From Balanoglossus misakiensis (taxonomy: Eukaryota; Hemichordata), in assembly GCA_040954595.2 (NCBI GenBank), contig CM082581.2, positions 2,294,001 through 2,358,000 on the forward strand: a stretch of DNA of 64,000 nucleotides. The letters run 5' to 3'. The translations under genes were made by a program, and so were the position numbers. Below, piece after piece: positions 11,561 through 23,428 of this stretch (positions are counted from its first letter, which is position 1; each line of letters begins with the position of its first letter). Under the pieces are notes generated by a model. It worked only from the letters and a program-made list of their open reading frames with translations. It ran no database searches and was not told where the DNA came from.

Positions 11561-12565
11561 ATTGGACCTATTCTTATGATAGCTGGATCCATAGGGTAAA
11601 CTGTACAAAACAAATCATTGTCAGTATAAAATGTGGTAACTTTTGGCTTTTGTTTCTTCTCATTGAATTTCGACATCGCAAAGAAGTTTTATATGTCAGT
11701 CAATACTTATAACATTGAAATATGCATGAAGTTGCACAGTTCATATAAATATTACACCACTGGCTACTAAGCTATATCATGCCACTTTTATGACCCCTTT
11801 TGACCTCCTGATCCTGGAATTTTGTTGGTGTGAGTATACAATTTCGAGTTTACCAACCACGCTATTAAATCAATGCATTTTTTCTCATCCTTGAACAAAA
11901 CTGTTAAACATTGCCTGTGTTAGAAAGATTAGCTGTTGTATTTAACATTGAATGATGAATGATGTCAAACCAACAAATCACCAGGATGTAAGGTCACACA
12001 GGGGTCATGAAAGAGGCCTGTAAGATACTCTTGTTCTCTGCCCACTTTCTAACCCTGCTGTCACTACCAGCAGCAGGAATGGGACAGGGGTCCAGGCTAT
12101 ATCTATAGGACTGTTTGCTAACATTAAGTGTGTTTACTTGAGTAAGTTGGGTACTATGATAGGAATTGTCACCATTACTGTAGGGGGAGACATGAGTCTA
12201 CCTGGTTGATTTATATTTTACATGTTGTGCTTAGATTAATAGAAATAATTGATGCATGGTTACTTAGGAACACTTCCATAACTAGTCTGCATTTTGCCTC
12301 TGCCAAATAGTAAAGAAAAAAAAATCAGAGAATAGGCAGAGTAGAAACTAAGCTGCACTCCCCTAACAATAAAATGGTTTACCCGTAAGTCTAATGTGAT
12401 GCATCGTGTCATTCAATTTGTGTCAATAAAATGGCAACCACTTCAGTGTTCAGTGCAAACAGTGTGTGACATACCTTTCCACCTGACCAAATCTATTAGA
12501 AACACATTTTTTGAAAAGAATTTGTTTTAAAGGGGCAGCTGCTATGACATTTGGGATATTAACTA
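11561..12565. other. No supported gene
   Basis: AT-rich unique-looking sequence; I see nothing in it. Confidence 0.3.
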
Positions 12566-12716
12566 CAGTAAAACCTGTCTGAACAGAACACTGAAGGCAC
12601 TGAAGAAATTGTAAAGGTTCTTTTAATATGTGATTCTATGTCGAAGGGACTGAAACGGTGTTCAGTATAGACAGGTTTCAAGATTAGACAGGGTTTGGTT
12701 TTGACAGGTTTTACTG
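12566..12716. mobile_element. Second pogo/Tigger-like MITE copy
   Basis: It begins CAGTAAAACCTGTCTG after TA (12564-12565) and ends GGTTTTACTG at 12716. The right-hand TA has decayed to AA. Its interior shares AAAGGTTCTTTTAA and TCTATGTC with the copy at 5019-5188. Confidence 0.7.
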
Positions 12717-12989
12717 AAGGTTGAAAATTAATTCTATGTGGCCACTGAAGTTTCTTGTGCTACTCCCAACAATATGTTGGAACCCACAATTTATGTATAA
12801 AATACCTTCCACTAAATATTCAAATGTCACCAAAAACATTTGACTCTAAATAAATAAATAAATATATTCAATAAACACATATTTTGAAGACAAGTTGCAT
12901 ATTTGCTTGTAAAAGTAGTAAAATCTGTGATAGCATTACACACCCACAGGCAATGTTGACAAGTGAAGTAAGGGTATATTAGCATGCTG

Positions 12990-13330
12990 TTTGGAGTTGT
13001 TTTTGTTGTTGTTGTTGTTCCTTTATTCCTCCTCGAAATGAGAAGAGTTACATCAACACATTAAATTACAGAGGTACTACTATACTAAATTATATAAGAT
13101 GGCTTCCGACAAGAAGCATTTCACGGTACTAAATTCAGTTCGCAAGGCATATTTGTACAAGGTCCAGCACATTTTCTTGAAGAGTTGCTTGTTCACCAGA
13201 CTCCTGGTAGTCAACCATGTAAATTCTATCTCCTAAAATATTAGCAATGAAGGCAAGATCATTTGAGTTGTAAAGTGTTGTAGAAACAGTAATGCTCATT
13301 TTGTCGAAAAGACAGTTCCAAAAAGAGTCC
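12990..13330 (-). pseudogene. 5'-truncated LINE, 3' end only
   Basis: On the minus strand, about 65 codons of a C-terminal LINE protein (ending VLDLVQICLAN before a TGA) are followed by an AT-rich UTR, a GAGGAATAAAGGAAC polyadenylation-like signal, and a (AAC)n tail at about 13000-13020. The short 3' fragment with a microsatellite tail is the normal product of incomplete LINE reverse transcription. The clade is not certain. Confidence 0.6.
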
Positions 13331-15299
13331 CTTGCTGTTGTTGTATGACATTATGACATATTAAGATAGACCAATCTAAGTTGTAAAATAAAATCATGAA
13401 AATAATGCAAAAGTGGCATCTCTTGAGATTTTATGCAAGGGCAATTGACACATGACCCACCACACACGTACTGATAAGAAAGGGAGTATATAAGAACCAC
13501 GTTGGCAAACATTTTAAGGCAAATATTGACCAGCTGTCATAAAACTGTCAGATATTTTATTGCTCTTATAGAGAATGGCCTTCACCTGTATCTGATTACA
13601 TGTTGGAGTCAGTGAGACTCCATGTGTACCAGCCTCCAGTGTGTAATTGTTATCAGCACCGCTCAAGTTAATTCATACTTATTGTATTAAAACTTAAATG
13701 TTTACTATTGTTCCTATTAGCCAACATCAATTGAATTGTTATTAATATCAGCGTGTTCACACTCACTCATGTACTAAGTAAAGAAGTATAAATGACATCC
13801 CTGTCCACACAAGACCACTATAAAAGTCATAAGTTTGACCTTCCATTAATTAGGTTTCTGTGACTATTCCCTAGGTATTGTTGTTTTTGATATTCTGATG
13901 GTTTAGTTTGAAGTTTATTGACATGCTGTCTGTTCAGCTTGATATGTACAGGTACATATCAGAAGCAATTTACTATGAGTCTAAAAGATTAAATACTGTT
14001 TGTTATATTGGCTTTACGGGTATAGACTTTGACAGAAACCACTCAACACACTTAATTTATAGCTCAGAATGTTTGTTTAGTCGCTAGCAAATAAATAACA
14101 CTCCACCACAATCAAGTAACAAACAAGCAAACACTTTTCTACCAGATCGCGTTAAAGTCAGGAATTATCATGAGCTACAGTTTATACAGCTTTTTGGCAA
14201 ATATTGTCGCAACCATGGTCCTTTTAGAGCGATAGTTTCTGAATTGCCATAAGAGGCTGTGGTATATTTGCATGTTTTAATTATTAATCAGGCAATTCAA
14301 GCTTCCGGGACACAGTACCATTCAGCACATGCGTCTCATAAATGTATGGACATGTAAATTTTAAGTGTTACTTTGCCATGCCGATTGGCATTATTTTTTC
14401 TACTGCAGATCGCTGCCCTGCGTGAGTGTTGGGTGATTGATGGTGATTCCCTCCGCCGTTTCGGCTTTTCGTGTGAATCACAGTCGAGGAGTTTACGTGT
14501 ATTTAATGCATGTTCGCGTGTCCGCTTATTATCCAGAGACTTCAGTGGAGTCGCCTAGGTGTGACTGTCATAAGGATACCGCTCGAACAAGTATACAGTA
14601 AATCATGACATGTTGAGTAGATATTGTATTTCAAGAGATATATTTTAGAAAATTGGGCCAATGTAGCCTCTACAGGCAGAATTGTGTGTATATTGGAGAG
14701 AAAAAAATCATTCAGACTATATTACAGTTCTGTATTCAAACCCATGTCCACGATCCTATACATGCAGTGACAGGACAGGCATACATTTCAGGCTCTGTCA
14801 CGTCACTGTGTCTACAGCACTTTATATAGCTATGTCAACCCAGCTGTCACATATATTGTGAATGGCTAACGCCATAACGGCATCATCCCTGTATTCTGAC
14901 TATTCGTAATGGTAATAAAATAGTACTGAAATGACTGGTACGCCATACAGCATTACAATCAACAAAAAGTAAAAAAATAAATAAAAAAGTAAACAAAAAA
15001 AACAGGAAAACATTTTTAAAATACCAATAAAATTATGAAACTACTAGAAGGGGTAACGGCTGAGAAAGCGGGTAGAAAGACTTGCAAATTAGACTTAGGT
15101 GGCGCAGCTTCACCAGCAAACGTCTTCACCCAAGCGCCATTGGAATGCTAATCTCAACAACAGATTTTACCTCATTTCAAGCATCAAAATGAAAAAAAAT
15201 AGCGTCAAGGACACTGTGGTCCCATTTGAGGATTATGCGGAAACAGTGACACACCAGATAAAAATTACAGGTGACATTGCTATCAGATATGATCTCACC
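13331..15299. other. No supported gene
   Basis: AT-rich with short homopolymers. I found no exon, inverted repeat or domain. Confidence 0.3.
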
Positions 15300-15915
15300 A
15301 TATAGAAATATGGAATGTAAAAAAATTAATAAGGAACATGCCCAATAAACTGTCATGTGTCATGGCAGTCTTACAACTGATGCTAGAAAAAAAATTGACC
15401 AAAAATTGTCTGTACAAACACAAATGAGAAGAAACTTCTTTCAGTCAGCCCTGGAACAGACACATGTGTTATGAAATTATATCCTAAATTTCAAAGCAAT
15501 CAGAGAAAAAACAAATTTCAAAGCAATCCAACAAGCAGTTTCACAGAAAATATTTGTTCAAAAGTGGCAAAAACACAAATATGCAAATATCACCAAAATT
15601 TTGCAAATCTTACTTCAATCACTACAAGGAACATGCTGCCAAAGTTCAATGCAATATGACAAGCAGTTTCAGACAAAAAAAAAATTGACAAAAATTGCAA
15701 AAGTTTCCCCGATAACACATTTATGCAGATATCAAATTTTTTTACAGCATATTACTTAGGTTACCCCTACGAACATGCCTACCAAATTGCAAAGCCATCT
15801 GGCATGCGGTTTTAAGGAAAAAAAGAAATTGACCAAATATGGCAAATATTGCTCAAAATAATAAATATGCAAATTTTGCAACAATTTGAACAAAACTATG
15901 GTTACTCAGACAACC
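15300..15915. repeat. Internally repetitive sequence, left part
   Basis: Degenerate repeats of a phrase like AAATTTCAAAGCAATC, then CAAGCAGTTTCAGA, then AAATATGCAAAT, recur about every 100 bases. Similar wording resumes on the far side of the LINE copy (17812-18240), so the LINE inserted into this older repeat. Confidence 0.5.
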
Positions 15916-15919
15916 ATTA

Positions 15920-17811
15920 GATAGATAGATAGATAGATAGTTTTATTTCACCAGAAAGATGCATTTTACATAACTGGTGCGGACCAGGGAAGTAGTTCTA
16001 GTGGAACTAGTCGTGTCCCTGGCCCTAAATACATACAAATCATTGAAACAATTAATATAATTGCCAATTCATATCACAAAACAATAGTTGGTAGTCAAAC
16101 AACGCGGTGACAAAGTAAACAGGTTTATAAAAGAGGTTAAATTAATCTATGCTCAACAGATACATTTTCAGAGAGCTTTTAAATAAGTTCCTTGATTGAA
16201 TTGATTTTATTTGTGTAGGAATTTCATTCTAATGCTTGGCAATAGAATAGTATAAATTATTTTGAGATGAAGTAAGTTTTACTTTGGGAAGCGTAAACTT
16301 ATCAGTAGAGGCAAATCTTGTAAAATATTTGTGTGATACAAATGAAGCATAGCGATCTAGTGAGTGGGCGTAATGCCCTGCCTTTAGATCATACGCAAAA
16401 ACACAAGTTTGAAATTTACAGAGTTTGTAAACATTAAGAATTCCAAGTTGCTGAAAAAGTGGTGCGCTATGTGTATTGGGGCTAGACAATGTTATAAGTC
16501 TTACAAGTCTCTTTTGCAATTTGAAAATACAATCTAAATAGGTTTTATACGCATTTCCCTATATTTCGATACAATACATTATATGGGGAAGGATAAGACA
16601 ATTGTATAATAATAAAATTATAGACTTAGAGAGATAATGGCGTACATATGAAATAATACCGATTTTTTGGCTAACCTTCTTAAAGATAATGTTGATGTGA
16701 GACTTCCAGGATAATGATGAGTCAAGAGTAACTCCAAGATAAATAGCAGAAGAAACTTTATGTAATGGTAAATCAGAGACATATAAATCTCCCTCAGGCT
16801 TAAACTTCGCCTGGGCTGTTTTGAAAATAACATAGTTTGTTTTGTCAATATTAATAGTAAGTTTATTTGACTTACACCAGGTCTGTACTTTAGTTAGCTC
16901 AACATTCAGAGTGGCAAGATCAATTTTGTCCTGCTTATCTGAACAAAATAAATTGGTATCGTCAGCAAATAACCTGAATTGAAAATAGTCTGAGGAACTG
17001 CAGATATCATTTATATATACTAAAAAAAGAAGTGGACCTAGAATTGATCCCTGTGGAATCCCACAGGAGATCCTTTTCACTTTTGAAGTATAATTATTGA
17101 CCTTGACATACTGTTGTCGGTCTTCTATATAAGTCTTAAACCAATTAAGTGTGGATCCCCTAATCCCATAGTGGCATAGCTTAGCTAACAAAATTGTGTG
17201 GTTAATCGTATCAAATGCCTTTTTAAAATCAATAAAGATACCAATGGTAACAAGACCGTTATCAATGTGCTTTGATATTTCAGTTGTGAGATCTGCTAAA
17301 GCTAACTTAGTACTATATTTCTTACGAAATCCATATTGGCTGTTAGTGAGAATATCAAATTTTTCGAAAAAAGAACACAGTTGCTTATTTACAATAGACT
17401 CATACAGCTTACTAAATATTGGCAAGACAGAGATAGGTCTGTAGTTTCCTATTTCATGAACACAGCCCTTTTTAAAAATTGGTGTTACTCTTGCCATTTT
17501 CAGTTTCTCTGGAAAAATACCCTGTGACAAGGAAATATTAACAATATGAGCAAATGGTTCTGTAATATAATCAGCTGCTTCCTTTACAAGTTTTGGATAT
17601 ATTTCATCAAAACCAGCAGCTTTACAATGGTCTAATAAATTAATTTCTCTGAGTATATCACCAGAATGCACAGGATGGAAAAAGAAAGAATTAAAATGAC
17701 GAATACCAAGGTAATCATTGAAATTAGTGCTACAATGTATTTGTGATGCTAGATTTTGTCCAATGTTGACAAAAAAAGAATTAAAAGCGTCAGCTATATC
17801 AATATTTTAGG
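15920..17811 (-). mobile_element. LINE family 1, copy 1 (5'-truncated)
   Basis: This is a minus-strand non-LTR retrotransposon of the Jockey/CR1-like group. Its 3' end at 15920 is a (CTAT)n tail directly after GGTGAAATAAAA. The body runs to about 17811, where similarity with copy 2 stops, so the endonuclease and ORF1 are missing. Confidence 0.85.
16229..17671 (-). pseudogene. LINE reverse transcriptase, one nonsense mutation (copy 1)
   Basis: The frame runs from 17671 to 16229 with a single in-frame TAG at 16559-16561, where copy 2 has a tryptophan codon. Visible RT motifs are YRPISVLPIFSKLYE, the QYGFRKKYST block, FIDFKKAFDTINH, GIPQGSILGPLLFLVYIND, and the catalytic box FADDTNLF. The protein copies its own RNA into the target by target-primed reverse transcription. 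The catalytic box is intact, unlike copies 2 and 3, but the element is truncated and carries the stop, so it should not be autonomous. Confidence 0.85.
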
Positions 17812-18240
17812 AAGCTTCATACTAAATTTCAAAGAAGTAAGCCCATCACTTTGAGAAATGAAGACTTTTTATTGAATAACATGGAAAAATAAAAAAAAAT
17901 GCATAAAAATAGGAAATCGATAATATTAGCTCAAAACATACAGGACTGTATGAGGTTGATATAAGGTACATGCATACCAATTTTCAAATCAATATGACCA
18001 GTGGTTGTTGAGTTACCGAGTTTTGTCACATTTTCCCAGCTAATTTGCATATTTTTGGCAATGACAACTTCATTTGAACAAACTCCCATCTACAGCCCTG
18101 CCTGCATCTACACACCAAATATCAAGGTCATACGCGCTGTGGTTTTCAAGTTGTTGATGTGGACGGACATACAGACATACATCCATCCATACATCCATCC
18201 ATACATACAGACGCAATCAATCCTATAAGGTCCCATGGTA
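17812..18240. repeat. Internally repetitive sequence, right part
   Basis: It continues the degenerate repeat seen at 15300-15915 (AAATTTCAAAG, ATGACCAGTGGTTG, TTTGCATATTT) and ends in a CATCCATACATC microsatellite and TCCCATGG-CCAATGGGACC inverted phrases near 18230-18255. Confidence 0.45.
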
Positions 18241-18624
18241 CATACCAATGGGACCTAAAAACGTGATAGTGTAATGAAATTTGTCAAACTTGTGGTCATT
18301 TTATTTTATCAAATTTCTGCATTTTTATCTGATTGTGGTCTTACCTTCAAATCACTTGACAAGGTAGGCGACACAATGTTGCATGCTAGGAAGGTGACGA
18401 TTTTTGACTAAGAGCAGTGTTATGTTAAGCTTATTCCTATCTCAACTTATTCCAACACAATGTTCAATGAGAACTTTTAATTGTAACAACTGACATTTCA
18501 CATCAAAAGCAACACTGTTCTGGAAATGACGACAACTGTTATAAGAGGTTCATTTATGTATTTATGTATTTTGGACTGGAGACTGCTGTGCAAAATTCAC
18601 CTCAATGGGCCTTAATATTAAATA

Positions 18625-18890
18625 CACCATCAAACACTGTGTGAAATAGCCTGAATCCACCAAGGATTGTTGTGGATTCTTTCGTGGATTCTTACAGAAT
18701 CCAGTAGAATCCTGAGATATCCATCGTGGATACTCAGAGAATCCACATATAATCCAATAGTGGATTCTGTCAAATACGGAACACTTTCAGAATCCACAAT
18801 AGAATCCTTTACAGTATTTCAGTGGATTCTCTGTAACAGTTCCCAGAGAAATCTTTGCTTGATTTTGATGGATTCTGCATGAGAGTAATA
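18625..18890. repeat. GGATTCT/AGAATCC-rich hairpin repeat, copy 1
   Basis: More than ten GGATTC or GAATCC motifs occur in both orientations over about 260 bp, starting at CACTGTGTGAAAT near 18630. A related block with inverted ends lies at 24285-24565. Confidence 0.6.
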
Positions 18891-19910
18891 ATCGTGGGGT
18901 TACGCCCATTCCCTCAAAATTTCCCATGTGACCTTGCAGCTAGAAAATGGCATTAAATATCACCGATATTTGCTGCCTTTAGTTTTAGAAAGAAAGCCAC
19001 TATAATAATTGAGATATACGATCGGAATTTTGTTCAAGCGTGCTCTAGTCATGCTCTTTTGCATTGGACACGGAATGTGTAAATTCAGAACTTTTATTCC
19101 ATTTACTGTTTTATTTCGATTAGGAGTACAATGGGACCTATTTGGGATGTAGTAATTTTAATTCATGTTTTATCTTTTTTATTAAGAAATGTATATGTTT
19201 GTGTTTGCGAATATGTTCCTGTTACACTAGGTTCCTTGATTCATAATGTATTCCGGGCCGGGGCCATTGTTTCTGAGTTGTAATTGTGGTGATGGCAAAC
19301 GCCTGTCTGCTTTTGAACTTTCACAGTTGAATGCTTCAATAATAAATTCCTGACTTTGGATGAACTTCTGTGCTTGAGTTTGTACTCCTTCCAGATGACT
19401 CATTCCCGTGGGGAAACAAATAAACATACATAATGATTACCTTTTGTTATTATGCAATGCTTTAGCACCTCCAACTAGTCATGCCTTTTAGCAACTCCAA
19501 CTGGACATGCCTTTTAGCACCTTCAACTGGACATGCCTTTTACACCTGGAACTACATTTATGTGGAATTGACTTTTGTTCTGATGGAGGTCTCATGTTCC
19601 ATGGCTCTAGTCACTTCATGCATTTCAATACATTTTTGACAGGCGGATACAACTGGTCGAGAATTCTATGATCACAGTATTACATTGGTAAAGTAAATCT
19701 GATAAGTTCTAGAGAACAGAAAATTCCTCAAAGTTGTTTTGTTTTTCTGATGAGACGGTTGTTTTACCACACAAGCATTCAACCAGTTGAGGCTAGAGCA
19801 TACTTTAGCAGGAAAAAATGTTACATATATTACCTTGTTATAACTCCTGGCAAGCATTGGATAATTGAACGGCTGTCCTGAGCTGGTGCGACTTGATGCG
19901 TTGTGCCACA
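18891..19910. other. No supported gene
   Basis: It contains three short direct repeats of a CATGCCTTTTAGCA-CTCCAACT-like phrase near 19480-19550. Nothing else is recognisable. Confidence 0.3.
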
Positions 19911-20212
19911 GATGATGATGATGATAGATAGTTTATTTCACCAGAAAGATGCATTTTACATAACTGGTGCGGACCAGGGAAGTAGTTCTAGTGGAACTAG
20001 TCGTGTCCCTGGCCCTAAATACATACAAATCATTGAAACAATTAATATAATTGCCAATTCATATCACAAAACAATAGTTGGTAGTCCAACAACGCGGTGA
20101 CAAAGTAAACAGGTTTATAAAAGAGGTTAAATTAATCTATGCTCAACAAATACATTTTCAGAGAGCTTTTAAATAAATTCCTTGATTGAATTGATTTTAT
20201 TTGTGTAGGAAT

Positions 20213-21661
20213 TTAATTCCAATGCTTGGCAATAGAATAGTATAAATTATTTTGAGATGAAGTAAGTTTTACTTTGGGAAGCGTAAACTTATCAGTAGAG
20301 GCAAATCTTGTAAAATATTTGTGTGATACAAATGAAGCATAGCGATCTAGTGAGTGGGCGTAATGCCCTGCCTTTAGATCATACGCAAAAACACAAGTTT
20401 GAAATTTACAGAGTTTGTAAACATTAAGAATTCCAAGTTGCTGAAAAAGTGGTGCACTATGTGTATTGGGGCTAGAAAATGTTATAAGTCTTACAAGTCT
20501 CTTTTGCAATTTGAAAATACAATCTAAATAGGTTTTATACGCATTTCCCCATATTTCGCTACAATACATTATATGGGGAAGGATAAGACAATTGTATAAT
20601 AATAAAATTATAGACTTAGGGAGATAATGGCGTACATATGAAATAATACCGATTTTTTGGCTAACCTTCTTAAAAATAATGTTGATGTGAGACTTCCAGG
20701 ATAATGATGAGTCAAGAGTAACTCCAAGATAAACAGCAGATGAAACATTTTGTATTGGTAAATCAGAGACATATAAATCCCCCTCAGGATTAAATTTTGC
20801 CTGGGCTGTTTTGAAAATAACATAGTTTGTTTTGTCAATATTAATAGTAAGTTTATTTGACTTACACCAGGTCTGTACTTTAGTTAGCCAAACATTCAGA
20901 GTGGCAAGATCGATTTTGTCCTGCTTATCTGAACAAAATAAATTGGTATCATCTTCAAATAACCTGAATTGAAAATAGTCTGAGGACCTGCAGATATCAT
21001 TTATATATACTAGAAAAAGAAGTGGACCTAGAATTGATCCCTGTGGAATCCCACAGGAGATCCTTTTCACTTTTGAAGTATAATTATTGACCTTGACATA
21101 CTGTTGTCGGTCTTCTATATAAGTCTTAAACCAATTAAGTGTGGATCCCCTAATCCCATAGTGGCATAGCTTAGCTAACAAAATTGTGTGGTTAATCGTA
21201 TCAAATGCCCTTTTAAAATCAATAAAGATACCAAAGGTAACAAGACCGTTATCAATGTGCTTTGATATTTCAGTTGTGAGATCTGCTAAAGCTAACTTAG
21301 TACTATATTTCTTACGAAATCCATATTGGCTGTTAGTGAGAATATCAAACTTTTCGAAAAAAGAACACAGTTGCTTATTTACAATAGACTCATACAGCTT
21401 ACTAAAGATTGGCAAGACAGAGATAGGTCTGTAATTTCCTATTTCATGAACACAACCCTTTTTAAAAATTGGTGTTACTCTTGCCATTTTCAGTTTCTCT
21501 GGAAAAATACCCTGTGGCAAGGAAATATTAACAATATGAGCAAATGGTTCTGTAATATAATCAGCTGCTTCCTTTACAAGTTTTGGATATATTTCATCAA
21601 AACCAGCAGCTTTACAATGGTCTAATAAATTAATTTCTCTGAGTATATCACCAGAATGCAC
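20213..21661 (-). CDS. LINE reverse transcriptase domain (copy 2)
   Basis: A 482-residue open frame. It contains the RT fingers/palm blocks in order: GNYRPISVLPIFSKLYE, the QYGFRKKYST block, FGIFIDFKRAFDTINH, SCGIPQGSILGPLLFLVYIND, then the catalytic box, and the C-terminal thumb plus a basic tail (LQKRLVRLITFSS). The catalytic box reads FEDD, not FADD: codon 20954-20956 encodes Glu where copy 1 has Ala. The first catalytic Asp of the pair is still present, but a charged residue at this buried position is likely to harm activity (inference from the RT fold). The frame is otherwise open, so the copy is fairly young. Confidence 0.85.
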   Translation of the reverse strand: MHSGDILREINLLDHCKAAGFDEIYPKLVKEAADYITEPFAHIVNISLPQGIFPEKLKMARVTPIFKKGCVHEIGNYRPISVLPIFSKLYESIVNKQLCSFFEKFDILTNSQYGFRKKYSTKLALADLTTEISKHIDNGLVTFGIFIDFKRAFDTINHTILLAKLCHYGIRGSTLNWFKTYIEDRQQYVKVNNYTSKVKRISCGIPQGSILGPLLFLVYINDICRSSDYFQFRLFEDDTNLFCSDKQDKIDLATLNVWLTKVQTWCKSNKLTINIDKTNYVIFKTAQAKFNPEGDLYVSDLPIQNVSSAVYLGVTLDSSLSWKSHINIIFKKVSQKIGIISYVRHYLPKSIILLLYNCLILPHIMYCSEIWGNAYKTYLDCIFKLQKRLVRLITFSSPNTHSAPLFQQLGILNVYKLCKFQTCVFAYDLKAGHYAHSLDRYASFVSHKYFTRFASTDKFTLPKVKLTSSQNNLYYSIAKHWN

Positions 21662-21738
21662 AGGATGGAAAAAGAACGAATTAAAATGACGAATACCAAG
21701 GTAATCATTGAAATTAGTGCTACAATGTATTTGTGATG

Positions 21739-22362
21739 CTAGATTTTGTCCAATGTTGACAAAAAAAAAGAATTAAAAGCGTCAGCTATATCAATATTTT
21801 TAGTAACAAAATTCCCAGGGTTTTTGTCATCTTTTATTTTTTGTGGAGCATTAACCTTTGAATTTTTGTTCAGGATTTCATTGATGACTTGCCATTTTTT
21901 GTGGTCCTTCCCAGAGGCTACAGACAGTTGCAATTTATCACAAAAATACTTCTTTTTTGCTCGTCGCATCAGCTTTGTTAACAGGTTGCGATAAAGTTTG
22001 TACTCTTGATGAATAGATGAGCTTGCAGAATGGCGTTTTGTTTTGGAGAACATCTTATGCTTGTTTTTAATTGAGACCAGAAGTCCTTTTGTGATCCATG
22101 GTTTCCGTAAGCGCTTACGCTGGTTTGAACACCGTTTGACTGGCACGTGTCTTGTTGCCATATCATGAAACAATTTGTAAAAGGTATTATAGGCAACATT
22201 CGGATCATTAGAGTCGTAAACATCCTGCCAAGAAATATTTGCGAAGTCATTTTTATAAGAAACTGGATCAAATGAAGAAAAAATCACACTTGAAATCAGT
22301 TGTTTCAACATTGAATACATGGCGTAAATCCTTAAAGATGGCAAAGATGGGATAATGGTCAC
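21739..22362 (-). CDS. LINE ORF2 linker between endonuclease and RT
   Basis: A 207-residue frame covering the region between the endonuclease and the RT. It is rich in Lys/Arg (KRCSNQRKRLRKPWITKGL) and ends in the DAFNSFF motif that normally runs directly into the RT. The frame breaks at its end in a T9 run (minus strand) and again near 22290, where the endonuclease C-terminal SDHYPIFAIF motif is readable in another frame. This is therefore one ORF2 broken by small indels, not a separate gene. Confidence 0.7.
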   Translation of the reverse strand: MTIIPSLPSLRIYAMYSMLKQLISSVIFSSFDPVSYKNDFANISWQDVYDSNDPNVAYNTFYKLFHDMATRHVPVKRCSNQRKRLRKPWITKGLLVSIKNKHKMFSKTKRHSASSSIHQEYKLYRNLLTKLMRRAKKKYFCDKLQLSVASGKDHKKWQVINEILNKNSKVNAPQKIKDDKNPGNFVTKNIDIADAFNSFFLSTLDKI

Positions 22363-22377
22363 TTATATCAGTCTGTA

Positions 22378-22680
22378 TTATAACACACCATGCAGCGAAC
22401 CCTCGATCGTGATTCGTCAATACGACGTCACGTGACATTAGTCATTTCGAACTGTTGCCTAGGGCATCAGTTCGATCGGTTTGGTGTGTTATAAAACACA
22501 TGATGACTGACATATTCGGGCAACAGTGTATTTTTAATGACCTCGGGACTGCCAGTCACACCAAAACAGTCTGTTTCCCTCGGGCTATGCCCTCGGGAAA
22601 ACAAGACTGTTTTAGTTGTGACTAGCAGCACCTCGGTCATCAAAATACATTGTTGCCCTCATTGTCAGTCATCATGTGTA
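22378..22680. mobile_element. Palindromic nonautonomous element inserted in LINE copy 2
   Basis: A 303-bp insertion splits the endonuclease frame. It is flanked by TA on both sides (22376-22377 and 22681-22682); removing it with one TA restores the reading frame across the junction. Inside are two nested inverted repeats: TTATAACACACCA (22378) with TGGTGTGTTATAA (22483), and an ACACATGATGACTGAC arm (22496) with its complement ending at 22679, around a loop containing CCCTCGGG palindromes. Confidence 0.75.
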
Positions 22681-23361
22681 TACTGTCTCACTTTCAATGA
22701 ACTGGTCACGAAAATTTACATGACAATGATCTATTAATGTGGAGGTGTGAGTAGTTATTCTGGTCGGTACATCCATGATTTGATAAAAATTATTACCACT
22801 AAGAGTAGCGATATATTCATTAAAGACAGTGTTATCGCCATCTATATTTATATTGAAATCCCCTAGTAAAACGCATTTTTTGTTGGTAATGCGTAGATTA
22901 TCAAGACAATCTGATAAACTGGTTAAAAATTCCTGAGTAGGTGTATTTGGTCTGCGATATATGACACCTATGATGACCTTGCTTTTTTCAAGTAGGATTT
23001 CAACAAAAAGACATTCGCAATGTTGGAGAACAACTGAGTCTATTATAGAGTATGATAACGACTCGTGTAAATAGAGACCAACACCTCCTCCTCTGGAAAC
23101 AGCTCTACATTTATGAACAAAGTTGTATGAAGGGAGGTTATATAATGATGCATCAACACCTGGGTCTAGCCATGTTTCACTGAGGGCAATGACAGAAAAT
23201 TTGCATTTCAATAGCGACAGAACAACTGACAAGTCATCAAAGTGACGTCTGATCGATCTAATATTCAAATGAAGAGTTGAAAATGACTGCAGAGTCAGAA
23301 GGGAATCGTTTGCATTAAATTCGTCCAAAGTATAAGACTTACAATTATAGTTACTTTGCAA
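22681..23361 (-). CDS. LINE APE-type endonuclease (copy 2)
   Basis: About 225 residues. Motifs of the apurinic-endonuclease-like domain appear in order: LHLNIRSI (Asn), IALSETWLD (Glu), RGGGVGLYL, VIGVIYRRPN (Tyr/Arg), VLLGDFNIN (Asp/Asn) and the start of the final block TLIDH. The last SDHYPI block (catalytic His) lies beyond the palindromic insertion. This domain nicks target DNA to prime reverse transcription. The key residues seen are intact. Confidence 0.85.
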
Positions 23362-23428
23362 GAAGTGGTCTGTGGTTTCGCCGATGATGAGTTTGCTTGT
23401 ACACTATGATGTAGTAGTTAAAGGACGC

